Position numbers and translations under genes: made by a program
Origin: Dirofilaria immitis
Taxonomy: Eukaryota > Nematoda > Chromadorea > Rhabditida > Onchocercidae
Length of the DNA: 64,000 nucleotides
Assembly (NCBI GenBank): GCA_024305405.1
Contig: JAKNDB010000068.1
Location: forward strand, 2,914,501-2,978,500
Reading direction: 5' to 3'
Part shown: positions 28,572-42,366 of the stretch, in pieces
Layout: each line of letters begins with the position of its first letter
Numbering within the stretch: the first letter of the stretch is position 1
The notes under the pieces: model-generated
Databases searched by the model: none
Told to the model about the DNA's origin: nothing
Seen by the model: only the letters and a program-made list of their open reading frames with translations

Positions 28572-30146
28572 ACAATATAGAAGATGAAAATTGATTCATA
28601 ATTTTGAAGTATGGTTTCTAACCGTAAATATAGGCCAAAGTTTAAAATAGTATATCAGAAAAATAGCGACCTGCAGAATCGAAATATTTATTACATACGA
28701 GTTTTCAGTTTTATCTAGAGGAAAAAGTGTAATAGTGAGCAAAGAAGATTAGCGGATAGCACCAAATTTCCGTAGTATTTTAAATGCATATTTCAGTACC
28801 ATAATATGTGATGATAGGAAGAAATGAAATGAATGAATATAGATAACTTTTGAGTTGTGATTTTTTTTCTTTTCAAAATACGAAATCATAGAATCCTACC
28901 AATGCTGTTTTCTTCATTTTTTGAATAATTAAGCACAATATGTTGGATTTTCTTCTTTCACTTCCTAAAAAAATTGCTCATCTCATCTGTTGCATCCGGT
29001 GTGTATCACATTGTCTTCCTTTGTTTTTAATTTCAACATAGGAATTAGTGAATCAGGATAGTAGTGGATTGCATTACATATTATGCAAGAGCAGCGATAG
29101 TTGAGATGAGAAAATCAGTTGATCAGTTTTTGGAAACATAGTATAAGTACATAACATGGTTTAGCGCGGATTGATCCTTCATCATTTATGACTTTATTCT
29201 TAAATTTGTCGTTGTTATCCAATTTCGGATTCATTTCTATTTTTAAATTTAAATTCAAATTGCTCAAATTGTAGAAGAAGATATGTTCCTTTTTTTTGCT
29301 CCTTTTTAATCTGAAACATTTTTTGTTATTATTTATATGTATTCTTTATAAATTATTGAAGAAGCAGAAACTGTAAGCATTATTGATATTTTCTTTCTCT
29401 TTTCCTCTCCTAATTCTCTGAAATATGCGTTTTATTAATTTAATTATTGACAATATCAATATAATTATAAGTGGAGTAGCAATTTATTATATTTATGCAA
29501 TTTGTTATATGATAGCATTTCCGATAGAATATTTGTTTTTTTATAGGCTTTTTTTTTGTTGAGCAAAAGGTGAATTGATGAGTTATGATGAAATTTTCCA
29601 TCGAAATATTCATACTGCAGGTGTACGTGGAATTTATTTGAAAAAGCTGAATTATATAAATAAATAAGAGAGCGTTCTTCGTTTAATAAAGTAATAAATT
29701 AAGACTGAATGCAGAGATAGCTTTTGAATTTACATTAAATTGCGCTTATCTTATCTTGCTTCTTTATCGCTTTTAATATTTCCTTACACTGTATTCAGCG
29801 AAGTAAACTTTAAGCAACTTTTCTTTTTCTTGGCAGAGTGAATTTTACGAGAGTATCATTGTTGTGAGAAATTGTTGATCATCACTTTTACATGTAATTA
29901 ACATTTCAAGTTGATATTAAATAATGGCACAAGGTTGAGATCAACTAGGGATTAATTTATTTCTTGAGAAAAGAGTAATTGAAAGGAAATTAAAAAAAAT
30001 TTCATTGATTCATGAGCTTATGGCATCTATCTCTATGCCGTAAGTTCACAAATTTCAACAACACTTTCTTCTAAGTAATTGTGATGGCTAAAAGTATTTG
30101 AATTATTTCAATGAAATGAAACATTTGTTTACTTAACACAATTCGA
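28572..30146. other. Intergenic gap between convergent genes
   Basis: This lies between the stop of the large + strand gene and the stop of eat-4 on the other strand. I see no coding signal. On the - strand an AATAAA hexamer (bases 29956-29961) lies about 190 bases past the eat-4 stop and is a possible polyadenylation signal. Confidence 0.5.
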
Positions 30147-33100
30147 TTACCATCCTTCATAATTATCATTCACAGTATATCGTTTTAAATCATTGTAATT
30201 AGAATCGCCTGTTGTTAATTCATATCTGCCGCTCGTCTCATTCGCATTTGTTGTCGTAACTGGATCTGCAAAAGCGACAGAAACAATTAGCTTGATTATT
30301 TCTTTTTGATTTGAGCTATTGTGAAGATAAATGAAATTCAGCTTTCACTTCCATAGAAAGAAATGATATACATGGTACCGTTCCAGACACTATCGAAATT
30401 TGAGATCGGACCACTTTGTTCTTGTTCTGAAGTTACTGTACCGTAGTCGTTGCCAGCAACTATACCTAAAAATAGAAGTAAAGGAACAGTTAATGATGAT
30501 GATGATGATGACGATGATAATGATAATGATGATGATGATGATGATGATGACGATGATGATGATGATGATGATGATGATGAGGATTTTATTGATGTTGATT
30601 CTTGTGAGAATTTAAATTTTGACTAATATTTGAAAGAGATTTTGTAATAGTTGGTCAAGAAAACGCTCTTTTGCTCGCTACAATATAATTTATAACGAAA
30701 AAGAAATGAGCTTACTGCCTTTATATTCATTGCTTCTGAACCAGGGTTCTTCCTCATCCTTTGGTTCAGCCCAGTCTTGTAATTCACCGGATGCGTAAAC
30801 AGCATAAAGGTGACGCCGGTGAAATGTATAAGGCTTGCAAGCAAAAAACTTTTTCCCATCCTCGTGGTCCACGTGCGATTAATTTTTCTGTCACAAACGG
30901 ACACGTAAGTCCAGCTAAAGTACCGATTCCATTCGAAAATCCCATTAGTATTGCTGCATAACGTGGTGCTATATCCAAATGATTCACATTAAAACCTATA
31001 ACTCATTCAACTAATCTCGAGTTTATTATTTGAAGTAACAAGGAATAATTCAAGAATTTCTGAATATTTTTTTTTTTCACATCTTGACATTTTTGTTCTA
31101 ACTGAAAAAAAGAAATATTGAAATAATTTCCATTTCTTTCTAATGCAAATATATTCTATGAAGTGTCTGTCAAAAGATGTCAGAATGAATAAAATCTTTT
31201 CAGAAATTTAATTATTTCAATCGGATGAGTCAATTTTAATTTAAATAAAACCTGAGATTGCAAAACCGCTACTGCCAACGGCAAGTATCAAAGCAAAGAC
31301 GGCAGTTGTGTCACTTTTAGTATATGCGACAATCAGCATGAATAATGCTTCGCCACCAAAGCCTAGAATTTTTTTAAGAAGTGATGTGAAAATATAAATG
31401 AGAGATAAACAATGCATTCTCATCCGATCGTATATTAACTAACAACCACTATCAAAAGTTGACATCCGGAACAATTTCACGTAAGAAAGACTTTCTGCGC
31501 AATGCGTGTGCTGGAAAAGTTTGTCTTGTTGAGTAATTGTCGTAAGGAATCGGTAGAAAGCATTTACTAAGTAACTGAATTAACAAGTTCTATAATACCG
31601 TAGTTATGATATACCGAACAAAAAAACCCACTTGATAAGGTAAAGTAGATGAATAAATTCGATAGTAAAAAAGGAGAATAAAGATAGCCGTTTGCTGGAT
31701 CCAACTGACCTCTTCTTGCAAACAATTCCTCTAGTCTCAAATGCGTGACCTCTTTTTTGTAAGTGATGAATCATGGTACAGTTGTGATTATAAAAGGAAG
31801 AGGCTTTGTCTGGATATCAGTATATAACTTATAGACAAAGGCGTACAAATTTAGCTTGTATGTTACATAATGTAGAAAAACAAACGAACACTCTATACCC
31901 ATTCATATGAAATCCCATCCAAAGGAATTACTATATTCTCTTTCGGTTTTTTCCGCTAACGTGGGTGTGATAAGGACTTGGACGCATGACGCATATGTGA
32001 TAAGAACTTGAATGCATGACGAGAGTGCGATAAGAACTTATATTGATGAAAGTTCCTTTACTTACCGCCGCAGTTAAAAAGTTTCCGCACTGCTGTTGTA
32101 CTGAGAATCTGATGAGAACGTAAATAATCAGCTAATTGACCGCCACCAAGTACCGCTATACCCATTACTGCATGCGGTATAGCAGCTATCAAACCGCTCT
32201 AAAAACGAATTTGTTATTATCATTCATAATTAGGAAGCTGATATGATGCGAAAGTTCTAAAGTTCTTTTTCAAAATATTTGAAAATTAATCATCGATAAA
32301 TTACAAATATTTGCATATAACGAAAGATTAAGAATGATTTCATAATTCATACAAGTTTAAGTTTCATAAATGCTTACATCATTAATTGCCATATTAAGCA
32401 CTTCTCTCATATAGGTAAGTTGATTTTGAAGTAAAAGATAAAATGTCCAACTTCGTGCAAAATTAGCAACAATTATTGCATAAACTGGCTTTGATTGTAG
32501 TATTGCTTTCCAAGGTATTGACTTAAGCTAAAATGATCGAGACATTAATTAGTACTATCTATCTAATAGATCCAAGGTATTGACTTAAGCTAAAATGATC
32601 GAGACATTAATTAGTACTATCTATCGAATAGATCTTCTTAAATATTTGCATAGAATAGGCTGGAAACGAATAGTTCGATAAAAGTATACTGTTGGATGAG
32701 TTGTTGATACTGGTCCAATTGTGTCCAAGATATATTTCTTTTCTTCCATCGTAATTGTCGGATGAAATGTTGGACTTTCAAATGTTAATGCAAACCAAAA
32801 TACTGCCCATATTACACCAGCAAAGCCTATAAAAAGTTTTTAAAAATATAATCCAAATTTTATTTTTTAATTTTGATCTATCGCGACGATGCATCATTTA
32901 CTATGAGTGAAAGTTGAAAAAATATGCCTAGAATAAATTCTGCAAGATCAAGAGTTCAAATGTCATTTTACTCATTTTAATCAGTTATTTTGAACACATA
33001 CCGTATACGTAAAATGGCGCAGACCAATGTATATAACTGACAAGCCAAGCGGAAACTGGTAAACCAATTACAGCTCCAGCATAAGATCCAGTAAATGCGG

Positions 33101-36100
33101 TTGTTGCCAACTTGGATCGTTCTAATGGTGGTGCCCAATAACGCCATACACCATGCATTGCTGGATATGATACACCCTGAAATTAATTTCGTTATTATTT
33201 TTCGATCAATCTTAATCGTTTACCTTATCCAAGAATCATTGTTTAATATTTCAATGATCTACAATATTTTCAAATAACAAATCAGCGTTTATTTTATCAA
33301 ATTATCACTGCTACATATTGTCGAAATTTATAAGAAATTAATTATCAGCTAGAAATAGGCTAAGGAATTTTTTCCTAATAATATAAGGGAAATCTGACAT
33401 CTAAAAGACAACATACTTGTACAAGTCCTTGTAGTATTTGAATTATTGCAATGAAAGCATCGTTATTTGCATGAAATGCAAAGGGTAGTAAAATATTGAA
33501 AAAGATGCCAAGCCTATGGCAAGGCCAAATAATCTGTAAACAGAAAATGTAATTGAAGGATTTAAAAATTTATCATTTCTCATTTTGGCAAATTTACTGA
33601 TAAAATTGAAAGTTTTCATTTCATTTCAATTTCAAATATATTTCGTATTTTTGCTTATTCTTTAAGTATTGAGAAAAAAACAATAAATAATAGATGGCTG
33701 AATTATAAAATTTCCTTTATCTTTTTTCAGATAAATTTGATAAATAAAAATTTAAGCTAAAAATTTTTTCATTAAAATATATATACTTATTAGGTGCAAA
33801 TTTAGCTGCCAAAAAGCCTGCCGGTATTTGTGTCAATAAATAGCCATAAAAAATGAGCTTTCCATAACGCCCAATTCTGTTAATGTCCAATTAAATTCAC
33901 GTCTCTGAAATTAATTTCATTACTTTCAAAATATTTCATTTAATTAAATTGTTAAAAATATGCTACATAAAATTTGATCTTCGTATATCGGATGATCGGA
34001 TGATGATCGACAACGATGATGGATTATCATTTTCCATATGATGAAATTCAATGTTGGTCATTTATTCTCATGATATAATTTTAAGATATGAAGGAGTCAG
34101 CTGATTGATTAAATACGGATGATATCTCGCTGATAGCTTTTTGGTAAGGGAAATAAAATGATAATGTTTCTAAATATAAGTTATCACAATATCATCTTCA
34201 TGCAACATTTCTTATGATATTCTAAATATCCTTGCTAAACAAATTGATAATTTCATATTTTAACTTTATTGAACTTTTTTTCGTTTTTCCCCGATTTATC
34301 TTTTCATCGTCAACACTGATAAGTAGTTAGAAAAGCTACAAGCCACAATATTATGCATTATCCTAGGCCGGAGTAAAAGATTGAATTGATATAAGCCTAG
34401 TAAAAATTTATCACATTTCTATGATTGATAAATATAAATAAAAGAAAAGTGGATGAGATAAAAATGTTAAAAATTATAATTTATATTTCCTTTTGATTAC
34501 ATTGTCAAAATATGAATGAAATTGTGAATTGCTAATTTTTTCAGAAAAAGAAATTTAAAAAAAAAAAAATATTAGAAAATTTTAAACAACTACTGCAAGA
34601 AATTATAAATATGATCATCTAAAAAAACAAAAAAAAATGATTTCATTATTTTATCAAATATCATTTTATCAGTACTTCAATTTTTTCATTTTAATTGAAA
34701 ATTATAGAGGAAAATTTTATCAAAAATGATACATTAATAGAAATATTTTTCAATTTTATAATAAAATGAATTATTCTTTTTAATATTTATGAAATCAATC
34801 TTCAAACTGTAATATTTATCTTATCTGATATTCTTTTTTTTTCACTACTATACATCAGATAAGTGAATTCTTTCTTAAGAAAAATAGGAAGTTGAAATTC
34901 AAGAAACTGGATTTATAAAGAGAAATTTGCATTGAGAAAGAATCGAAAGTATATAGTTGAATCTTCTGAGAATTTAGATAAAACAGAAAACTGATTAATC
35001 ATTAGTTAAAATGATTTACTTCTGTTTACCGTGCGAGGCGAAAAGTTGAAAGCAGTCGAGAAATCGAAAATTAGTTGAGGAAAAAGGAAGCATAATATGA
35101 TTTTAAATATGATTCAGTCGAGAGAAAAGTTGTATTGAAAACAGAAACTCTTGAAAAATCAATTCAGTAATGCTTGAAAACTTTTTCTCGATCCGCATAT
35201 CCACTGATACATATACAAATAGATAATGCTTAATGTAACTAAAACTGATTATTCTCGAAGAATAGAGGAAGAAAGAAAGGAAATGAGTGCATGATATATG
35301 TCGGAACCGTGATGAACTAAACGATGGCTTATGATGGATTCCTTATCAACAACAATGCGGATCTAATCCAGCTTCAGATAGATAGCGAAACAAGTATCGT
35401 TATTGGATTCAGAATGATACATATTATTTAAAAGTTATAATTAAAACGAATAATTCATCAATGAAAAGCAGTTATCGAAAGTGAAATTTTGGCTGAATCA
35501 AATAATTTTAAATATTGATCGATTAAATTCTTCGCAATGTATCAGATAATTTATTCGTTTCATTTTAACTTCTATTTTCAAACTTTAAAACTTCAGAATC
35601 CTAATCAAATATCTATTTTTGTAAAGTTGAATTTTTTAGGTCATTCGTTGTTGAAATAAAAAAGCAGAAAAAAATGGGCGAAATACTAACATGTTGTTTG
35701 CCCCATGGATCTGTATAATCGCTGGCCATATGATTTTTAGCAGCACCAAAATTACAACGTATACCAAAAACAATCAAAAACCAAAATTAGCCAAAAGTGC
35801 AAGTTGCCAACGTTTTGCACAATTGCAGCATGAACTTTGATCAACAGCCTGAAAGAAATAATATATTCTGATAAAAATATACATTAACTTTAGTTTGATC
35901 AACTTACAAAATACATCAATTTCGATCCTTTATCATCATTAAATGCAGCAATGTTCCTATTAAATATCAGATCATTCGTTTGAAAAATTTTACTACACTT
36001 AAATATAATCTATTGCATTAAAAGAAGTGATATTAACTTTTACCAATTATTAAACAAAAAGTAATTAGCGAGAGGGATATTAACTTTTATCAATTGGCAT

Positions 36101-38578
36101 AGAAAAAGTGATATCAAAATATATGTAACCTAATGCGTTAAAGGAAAAGATATTAACTTTTATCAATTGTTAAGCAAATAGTAATCAACAAAATACAATA
36201 TTGATTTATACATATATTCATCAGAAAGTAATTTATTCATTTCAACTATGTATACAATAAATACAAGCATCATATATAAGTTGTAATTAGTTATTTATAT
36301 AATTTTGTCGAGATTATATAATAAGCGATACTTATTGAAGTAAAAATTAATAAACGATTTTCTTCCATTAACATTAAAATTAATTTAATTTTAAATATAT
36401 ACATATATAAAGAAATAGATAAATAGCATAGTAAAAAATGAATAGATTCTAATTCGAGAAATAATTATTGAAAGAAAAGGAAGAATTTAACTTACTTTGA
36501 GTAATTTATTAGAAACAGCAGTCATAGCAATATTGGATTGTTTGTTACCTGATGCTTCATCTAATTCATATCCCATTTCATAAGTATTTTTAAATTCTCT
36601 TCGATTCATTCTTTCTTTATTGCTTAAATACCTGTAATAAAGGTATCATCGAGAATTATGCAAAATTGAATTTTAGAAACGAAATGATATTACTAATTAA
36701 TTTTATCAAACTATAGATTAGAGATTCTTTTTTTTCTTTCATTTCTGGCATTCAATCATTACCTAGTAATCATTATTTGATTTTAATAAATGCCAGGTAT
36801 CGTATATACCTTGCACAGCTAATAACGTAGTACATTTTTTGCTAAAAAATTTTTTTTTTGAATGATTCATTTGAATATTTGCATTTCAATTATTATTGAG
36901 AGAGAGAGAGAGAGAAAAATGATTTATTGATAGTAATTGATAGCAATAAATTAAAGAATCATAGGTATGGAATTGATAGCGAATGATTAAAGTTAGTAAA
37001 TGATTATGATATACTTGGCCGATCAATGGCCAATAATAACTTCTATTTACTTCAGGCTTTCAACTATAATAGTCTATATAGTTGAATTATATATTGTTGT
37101 TTTCTGGAAAAAAAGCGTTTATTTTTGATCATAAATCAACAATCATTTGAATGATATAAGAAAAGTAAGCAATTTATCAGAGATAATTGATCATATCTAT
37201 GGGAATACGTCGAAAGTAGAACTAATTTTACTCAAAATATTATGCATGCCAAAATTAGAAAGTATGATATTACTATGAAAGTTTTGATTTTTAATAATTC
37301 TTTTTTGAAGTATCAAAAATTTTTTTAAATTCAATCGTTTTTGAGATTGCTTTAGTTTATTCCATTCAATCGATATGCAACATTATGTTAGATATAAATT
37401 TTAGAGCATTCTAAAAGTAAAATATAATGATTGAGGATAATTTAAAAATAGTATTGAACGAAGTCGAGAATGAAAAATCAAATTCGATATATTCATCATT
37501 TTCATTCTTATAAGTTAGTACCTTTTCTCGTAATGATTATTCACTAATTCTTACTAAAAGTTTTATTTCAACTTATACTGGAGCATTAATCCTTCTAAAA
37601 GATTAGCAGCAAAATGTATCAAAAATATATGTTGCTTTATCGATAAGAAAAAAAAGTAAGATTGGATAGTTGTGAAGTTATTGAAATGATAGTATCATTG
37701 GAGTTAATAACTAAGGGAGTATAGATGTGAACAGAATATTTACAATAACTTAATAGATAAACTTATAATTGCTAGCGATTTTCACCTTCATTTTATTTGT
37801 TGTTTTTTTTTTTTTGGGACTATGAAAATATGAAAATTTACATAAAACTTCTAATAAAGCCATTCTGTGTTCGAAATAGAAACAACGTTGATTTTTAGTA
37901 ATAATACTACGAAATTTTCTCTCTCATATCACATTAAATTTATTTCCTCGGATTCGGATACACATAAACACACATGATTGAACATTGATATTCGACGAGA
38001 TATTAACAGCATGTTAGCTCAAGCGAAAATCTCCTCTTCAATTTTTTTTTTTTTTAATAAATTGAAAAATTTTTCTGCTTAATCTCGACATATGCTATAA
38101 TTAATTAACAACGAGCAATATCAAGTCTCCTATAATGAATAATGTAAATGATAGAAAAAAATGATAATGATAGAAGTAAAACTATGATATTATAATCAAT
38201 TGATTAAATAAATTTAGCATAGATGATATATTTGATGATTATTTCGAGAAAATATTGTCAACAAATATTCGAGAATAAAATTTTCTTTTTTCTCTCTATT
38301 TCTTTTAACAAAATTACTCGTTTAAGGCTATTAGGTATTAAAAATAACCAAATTATTATTTATTTCCAAATGCTTAACTACTAAATAAGTTACTTTTACC
38401 TCGTCAGGTAATGCTTTATATTTTCAATCGTCGTTAATCCATCAATTAATTCCTTCTTACTTTTTTTTTTCTAATCAAATGATGCGAGAATTATATGAAT
38501 GTTATTGACATTTATGTATAAAAGTTCAAATCTCTCTCACCTGACGAGAGTTGGAAAAAAAGTCGTAAAGGCTTGCAT
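30147..38578 (-). CDS. eat-4: Vesicular glutamate transporter EAT-4 (VGLUT, SLC17 family)
   Basis: This membrane transporter loads glutamate into synaptic vesicles using the proton gradient. Exons from the start: 38578-38541, 36631-36496, 35848-35691, 33904-33787, 33533-33417, 33176-33002, 32826-32690, 32527-32378, 32198-32066, 31362-31252, 30995-30716, 30465-30379, 30265-30147. All phases agree. The corrected product is ~587 residues, close to C. elegans EAT-4. Signature segments appear in order: [111 protein letters not shown]. The C-terminus is short and ends NYEGW. The first exon ([12 protein letters not shown]) is chosen because its CAG|GTGAGA donor leaves phase 2, which the next exon needs; MNRREF in exon 2 (36609) is an alternative start. 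Five single-base deletions at homopolymers break the raw frame, most likely sequence errors. Confidence 0.96.
30491..30580. repeat. (GAT)n microsatellite in an eat-4 intron
   Basis: GATGATG units with a few GAC and AAT interruptions lie in the intron between the exons at 30995-30716 and 30465-30379. Confidence 0.9.
31967..32049. repeat. 30-bp tandem repeat, about 3 copies, in an eat-4 intron
   Basis: GTGATAAGGACTTG-type units start at 31967, 31997 and 32027 (period 30). The first two end with GCATGACG followed by a variable hexamer. The array is directly downstream (in transcript sense) of the exon 32198-32066. Confidence 0.85.
32509..32632. repeat. 62-bp tandem duplication across an eat-4 splice acceptor
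   Basis: Bases 32509-32570 and 32571-32632 are identical except at one position (32564 T versus 32626 G). In transcript sense the unit holds the last 43 bases of the intron, including the TTTTAG acceptor, and the first 19 bases of the exon that begins at 32527. A second, identical acceptor followed by a partial copy of the exon therefore sits 62 bases upstream of the true one. Confidence 0.95.
38541..38578 (-). CDS. eat-4: Predicted first coding exon of eat-4
   Basis: A 38-base exon reads ATG CAA GCC TTT ACG ACT and ends at a strong donor (CAG|GTGAGA). It leaves two bases (AG), completed by the first base of the exon at 36631 (after ATTACAG), giving Arg then [13 protein letters not shown]. 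The intron would be 1.9 kb. N-termini of this family vary, so similarity cannot confirm it. It could also be a 5' untranslated exon. Confidence 0.5.
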
Positions 38579-40386
38579 TATATGCGCCTAGAGTGGAAAG
38601 TTTTTAATTTTACTATACAATATTTTAATGTTTATTTGCCACTTATTGATAGAACATATATTTTAGCTACAGGTTTTTTTCTGCTCAATCAATTTATTTT
38701 CCTTCTAAGTTTTAAATGAAAATTTAATTTGTTCCAGAATTATCGATAAACTTTGAAAAATTTTAATCAAGAAGAAGTTCAAATTTCAAATCTCTTTTAT
38801 TTAACTGTATAGAGATGAAGCATAGGAAATGCAAATTTTAAAGGATATATCAGATTTAGTTCATCGCTAGTTCCTTCCATATTTACTGAATCATTCCGGA
38901 ATTTTAAGTATTATTCTGAAATCCAATCGATAACTATTCTTTAGCACTGAATCTTTTAGTATCGACCGAAAAGCTTTTACATATTTTCCATTACATATCT
39001 TAATATTTACAAATATACCTGAATCAAATGGAGGAAATATACTTCATTGAATATACAATGAAATAATTTGTCCAATACAAATCATCCTTATCATTCTTAT
39101 CAATGAAGCATAAAAGCATGCAGGCATTTGCTACAGAATGCAATTTTCCTTGACGGATAATTTCATGCAATGGCATACTAAAAGCCTTTTAAGATTTTAT
39201 TAGGTTGAAAGTATTAATTATCTTTCTTCGCAATATATTTGCAAGTAAGCCATTTAGGGAGGGAAGAAAAATAACCTTTAAATATGGCCAAATGAAACTT
39301 GGCCAAAGAAATGAAAAAGGTGTTTTGAAATGATTTAAATTGATCATTTTGTCTTTTTTAGCAAGCATTTTTAAGCATATATCTTAGATAATAAATAATT
39401 TAATAATTGTTAAAAATTATTGGGCTAATTTTTTTGTTTTGTTTTTATTTTGATTCATCAAAATAAGAATGGTAGCAGTGAAAAAATAAATTAAAATATA
39501 AGAGAAATAATTATTCGAATTATAAAAATATCTTTTAATAGAAATTAATATTTTTATATTTTCTTTCTTTTGCATATATTTATAATTATATTAGATTTAA
39601 TTTTCAAATGAAAAAAATATAAAATAATTTTTTTGTCGAGAAATTATCACAAAATTTTATTAAATCTCGATAGATGTCTTAGGATAAAATTTCAGTGCAT
39701 TATCAATTTGCATTGTTAGTGATAATTGTAGACAAGATTGTTAATGCTGATAATAATTATTATTAGCGATGTGAAATAAAAGAAAATATTGTTTATGATG
39801 ATGAAAATTAAACTTATTGCAATTATTGGCTTTTGCAGTTAATTAGCCAAAAGTGATTTCTAGAAGGAATCAATATATCATCCTGCCTTTTGGCATTTTT
39901 TATTGGAATCAGAATAATTGTTTCGTTTGATTGAAATAGAAGAATGGATATACAGATGGAGCAAAGATGCAACATTCAATGATGTATGATTTGATATAAA
40001 AATGCATGAAACAGAAGATAATACCATTTTTGTTCATCCATGTATTTTTGCCTAATATTTGAAGTTTAAACATTGATTCGTATCATTTATAAGCATTATC
40101 AATATATAAAAGATGATATCATGCATTATTTCATAATCTGATAATCTTCCGAATTATAATAGCATAATAATTTATTGAATGCTAATTTCGATTACATAAA
40201 TTTGAATTCCATTTAAGTTTATTTACAAATCGATAATTAAAATAAATAATTTCTTATGCATGTTAAATTGAAATTATAAATATGAACTAAAAAATAATAA
40301 TAATTAATTATTTTTGTTGCTAAAAATTGAGCTATTCTTCAAATTTTTAATTTTCAATTATTATTATTATTATTATTAGCTTTAAC

Positions 40387-40389
40387 ATC

Positions 40390-40423
<34 letters not shown>

Positions 40424-40470
40424 GCAACAACAACAACAACAACAACAGCAACAACAACAACAACAACAAC
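40387..40470. repeat. (CAA)n microsatellite with CAG interruptions
   Basis: About 27 CAA-type triplets with two CAG interruptions. No open reading frame with gene-like flanks contains it, so it is taken as noncoding. Confidence 0.9.
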
Positions 40471-42366
40471 TTTTACATACAAATATTATGAGGATAACTT
40501 TTTAAATGAATTATGAAAATGAAAAGGAAAAGAAGATATAATGATGATGATGATGATGATGATAAGACGAAGAAGTCGATGAGGAAGACGAAGAAGAAGG
40601 GTTGAAGTAAGTGATGTTGTAAAATGCAAATATCATCATATTTTAGGATAAAGAAGAAAATAAAGAGATCTTAGTAAATTTATCGTTTATACAACCTGAT
40701 AACAGCATTTCTCTCATTCATGCTGTTGCGCTACTGTTGAATTAAAATAATGGAAAAAAAAAAAAAAAAAAGGCGGAATGTCACAAACGATTACGATGAA
40801 TTATTTATGAAAATGCTGCTGTCTTTTCTTATTTAAAAGCTAAGATATTGCTTCGAAAGGTGGAGAAAATGAAAATAAAAAATAAAAAAAAAAAAACGAA
40901 AAACGTCAACGATAATAGCGACAAACGATTAGTAAAAGTCGCTAAGGGCAAGAAATCTTCGAGAAAGCAATGCAAATTTGTCGCTTAAAATTTAGCATAG
41001 CAAAATAACACAAAATGGATGCATTAAATATGCAAATTAAATTTGAATTAGATATTTTAGTATAAATTAATTTATGCCTTACCTTTTAAAGGTATGTGAG
41101 AAGAGATAAATGAATGATATTAACAAAAGAAAAAAAAACATTGAAAGCATCATTTGCTAAAGTTTCGATCGATAGCTTATTATTCTATAAGCTAATTCTA
41201 TTTCCATTAATGGTACTTCTGATCTATTAGTTATCTGAAGCTCCTAGTAGTTTTGAAGAAGAAATAAACAACTGATATCTGACATATTTCTAAGAAATCT
41301 ATAGATTTTTCTTTTTTTTTAACTTATACAGCAATATTTTTATGCTTTCGGAATCTCTTCATCGTTATTTAAATGATCTCTTTTTCTATCTTTTCATTCC
41401 TTTAAGGATAATAAATTTTATTCAGGTAATGGATAAATGGATAAATTAATATTCTTATGCCTTTCTTCATTTCTAATTCTACTTCGAGAAATGAGGCAAT
41501 GATCATTTCGGGAAATTAAAAACATATGCTTCAATTTCATTCAACTTCTTTATCCCATATTATTAAAAATGATGAAGATTGTAATATTGCATGGCTTATC
41601 TTAAACTTATAAATATTCCAATTAACTATGGTAATAATCGATTTAACGGGAAGTGAATTAAGTTTTCGACTTCCTTTGATCCAATCCATTCAACTTACAA
41701 ACATATAATATGAATGTTATTGATAAATGTATTGACATTACATTTATGATATCATATATTGAGCCAAATGACAATAAATCAGAACAATTGGATCGAGATT
41801 TCTTGCATTATCCATTTTTGAAATCAAGAAAGCGCAGGACTTATTTTTATCATCGAGAATGATAATTATGATTGAAAAACAAATATAATTTAACATCCTT
41901 TTTCTTTTTTAAAAAAAAATTTACCATAAAACTAGCCGTATTTCTTTTTCAGATAAGGAAAAAATTGGGATTAATAATAAATTTTAATAATATTGATAAG
42001 ATGTAGTATTGTTCATTTAAAGCAATCAATAATATCGGTATCTTATTCAGTGATAAAATTTAGGATTTATTAATACAGGAAAGAAAATCATAATAATGAT
42101 TATGAAGTTTTAATGATATGATAATATTTCGTATCACTACAATTCTATTTGATTGAGGAAAAAAGAAAAAATTCCTTTTAAAAGACGATTCTTACAATTG
42201 CAAACTTTAAAATATCAAAATATTTTTTTTTCAATCAACATGATTTGTGTTAATTTTTAATTGAAATATTTTTAAAATTTAACATTTAAATTGATAAGTG
42301 TGGGAAAATTATTTTTAATCAGATATCAATCAATGTTACAGCATAAATTGCAAACATTGCAATGGC

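Noticed and set aside
30147..36631. eat-4 as a pseudogene
   Set aside because: All five breaks are single-base deletions in homopolymers, every splice site is intact, and the sequence around each break is strongly conserved. Sequence error explains this better than decay.
40795..40989. Lys-rich + strand frame ending KKSSRKQCKFVA
   Set aside because: It depends on A runs that lack stops by composition, and the opposite strand is open too.
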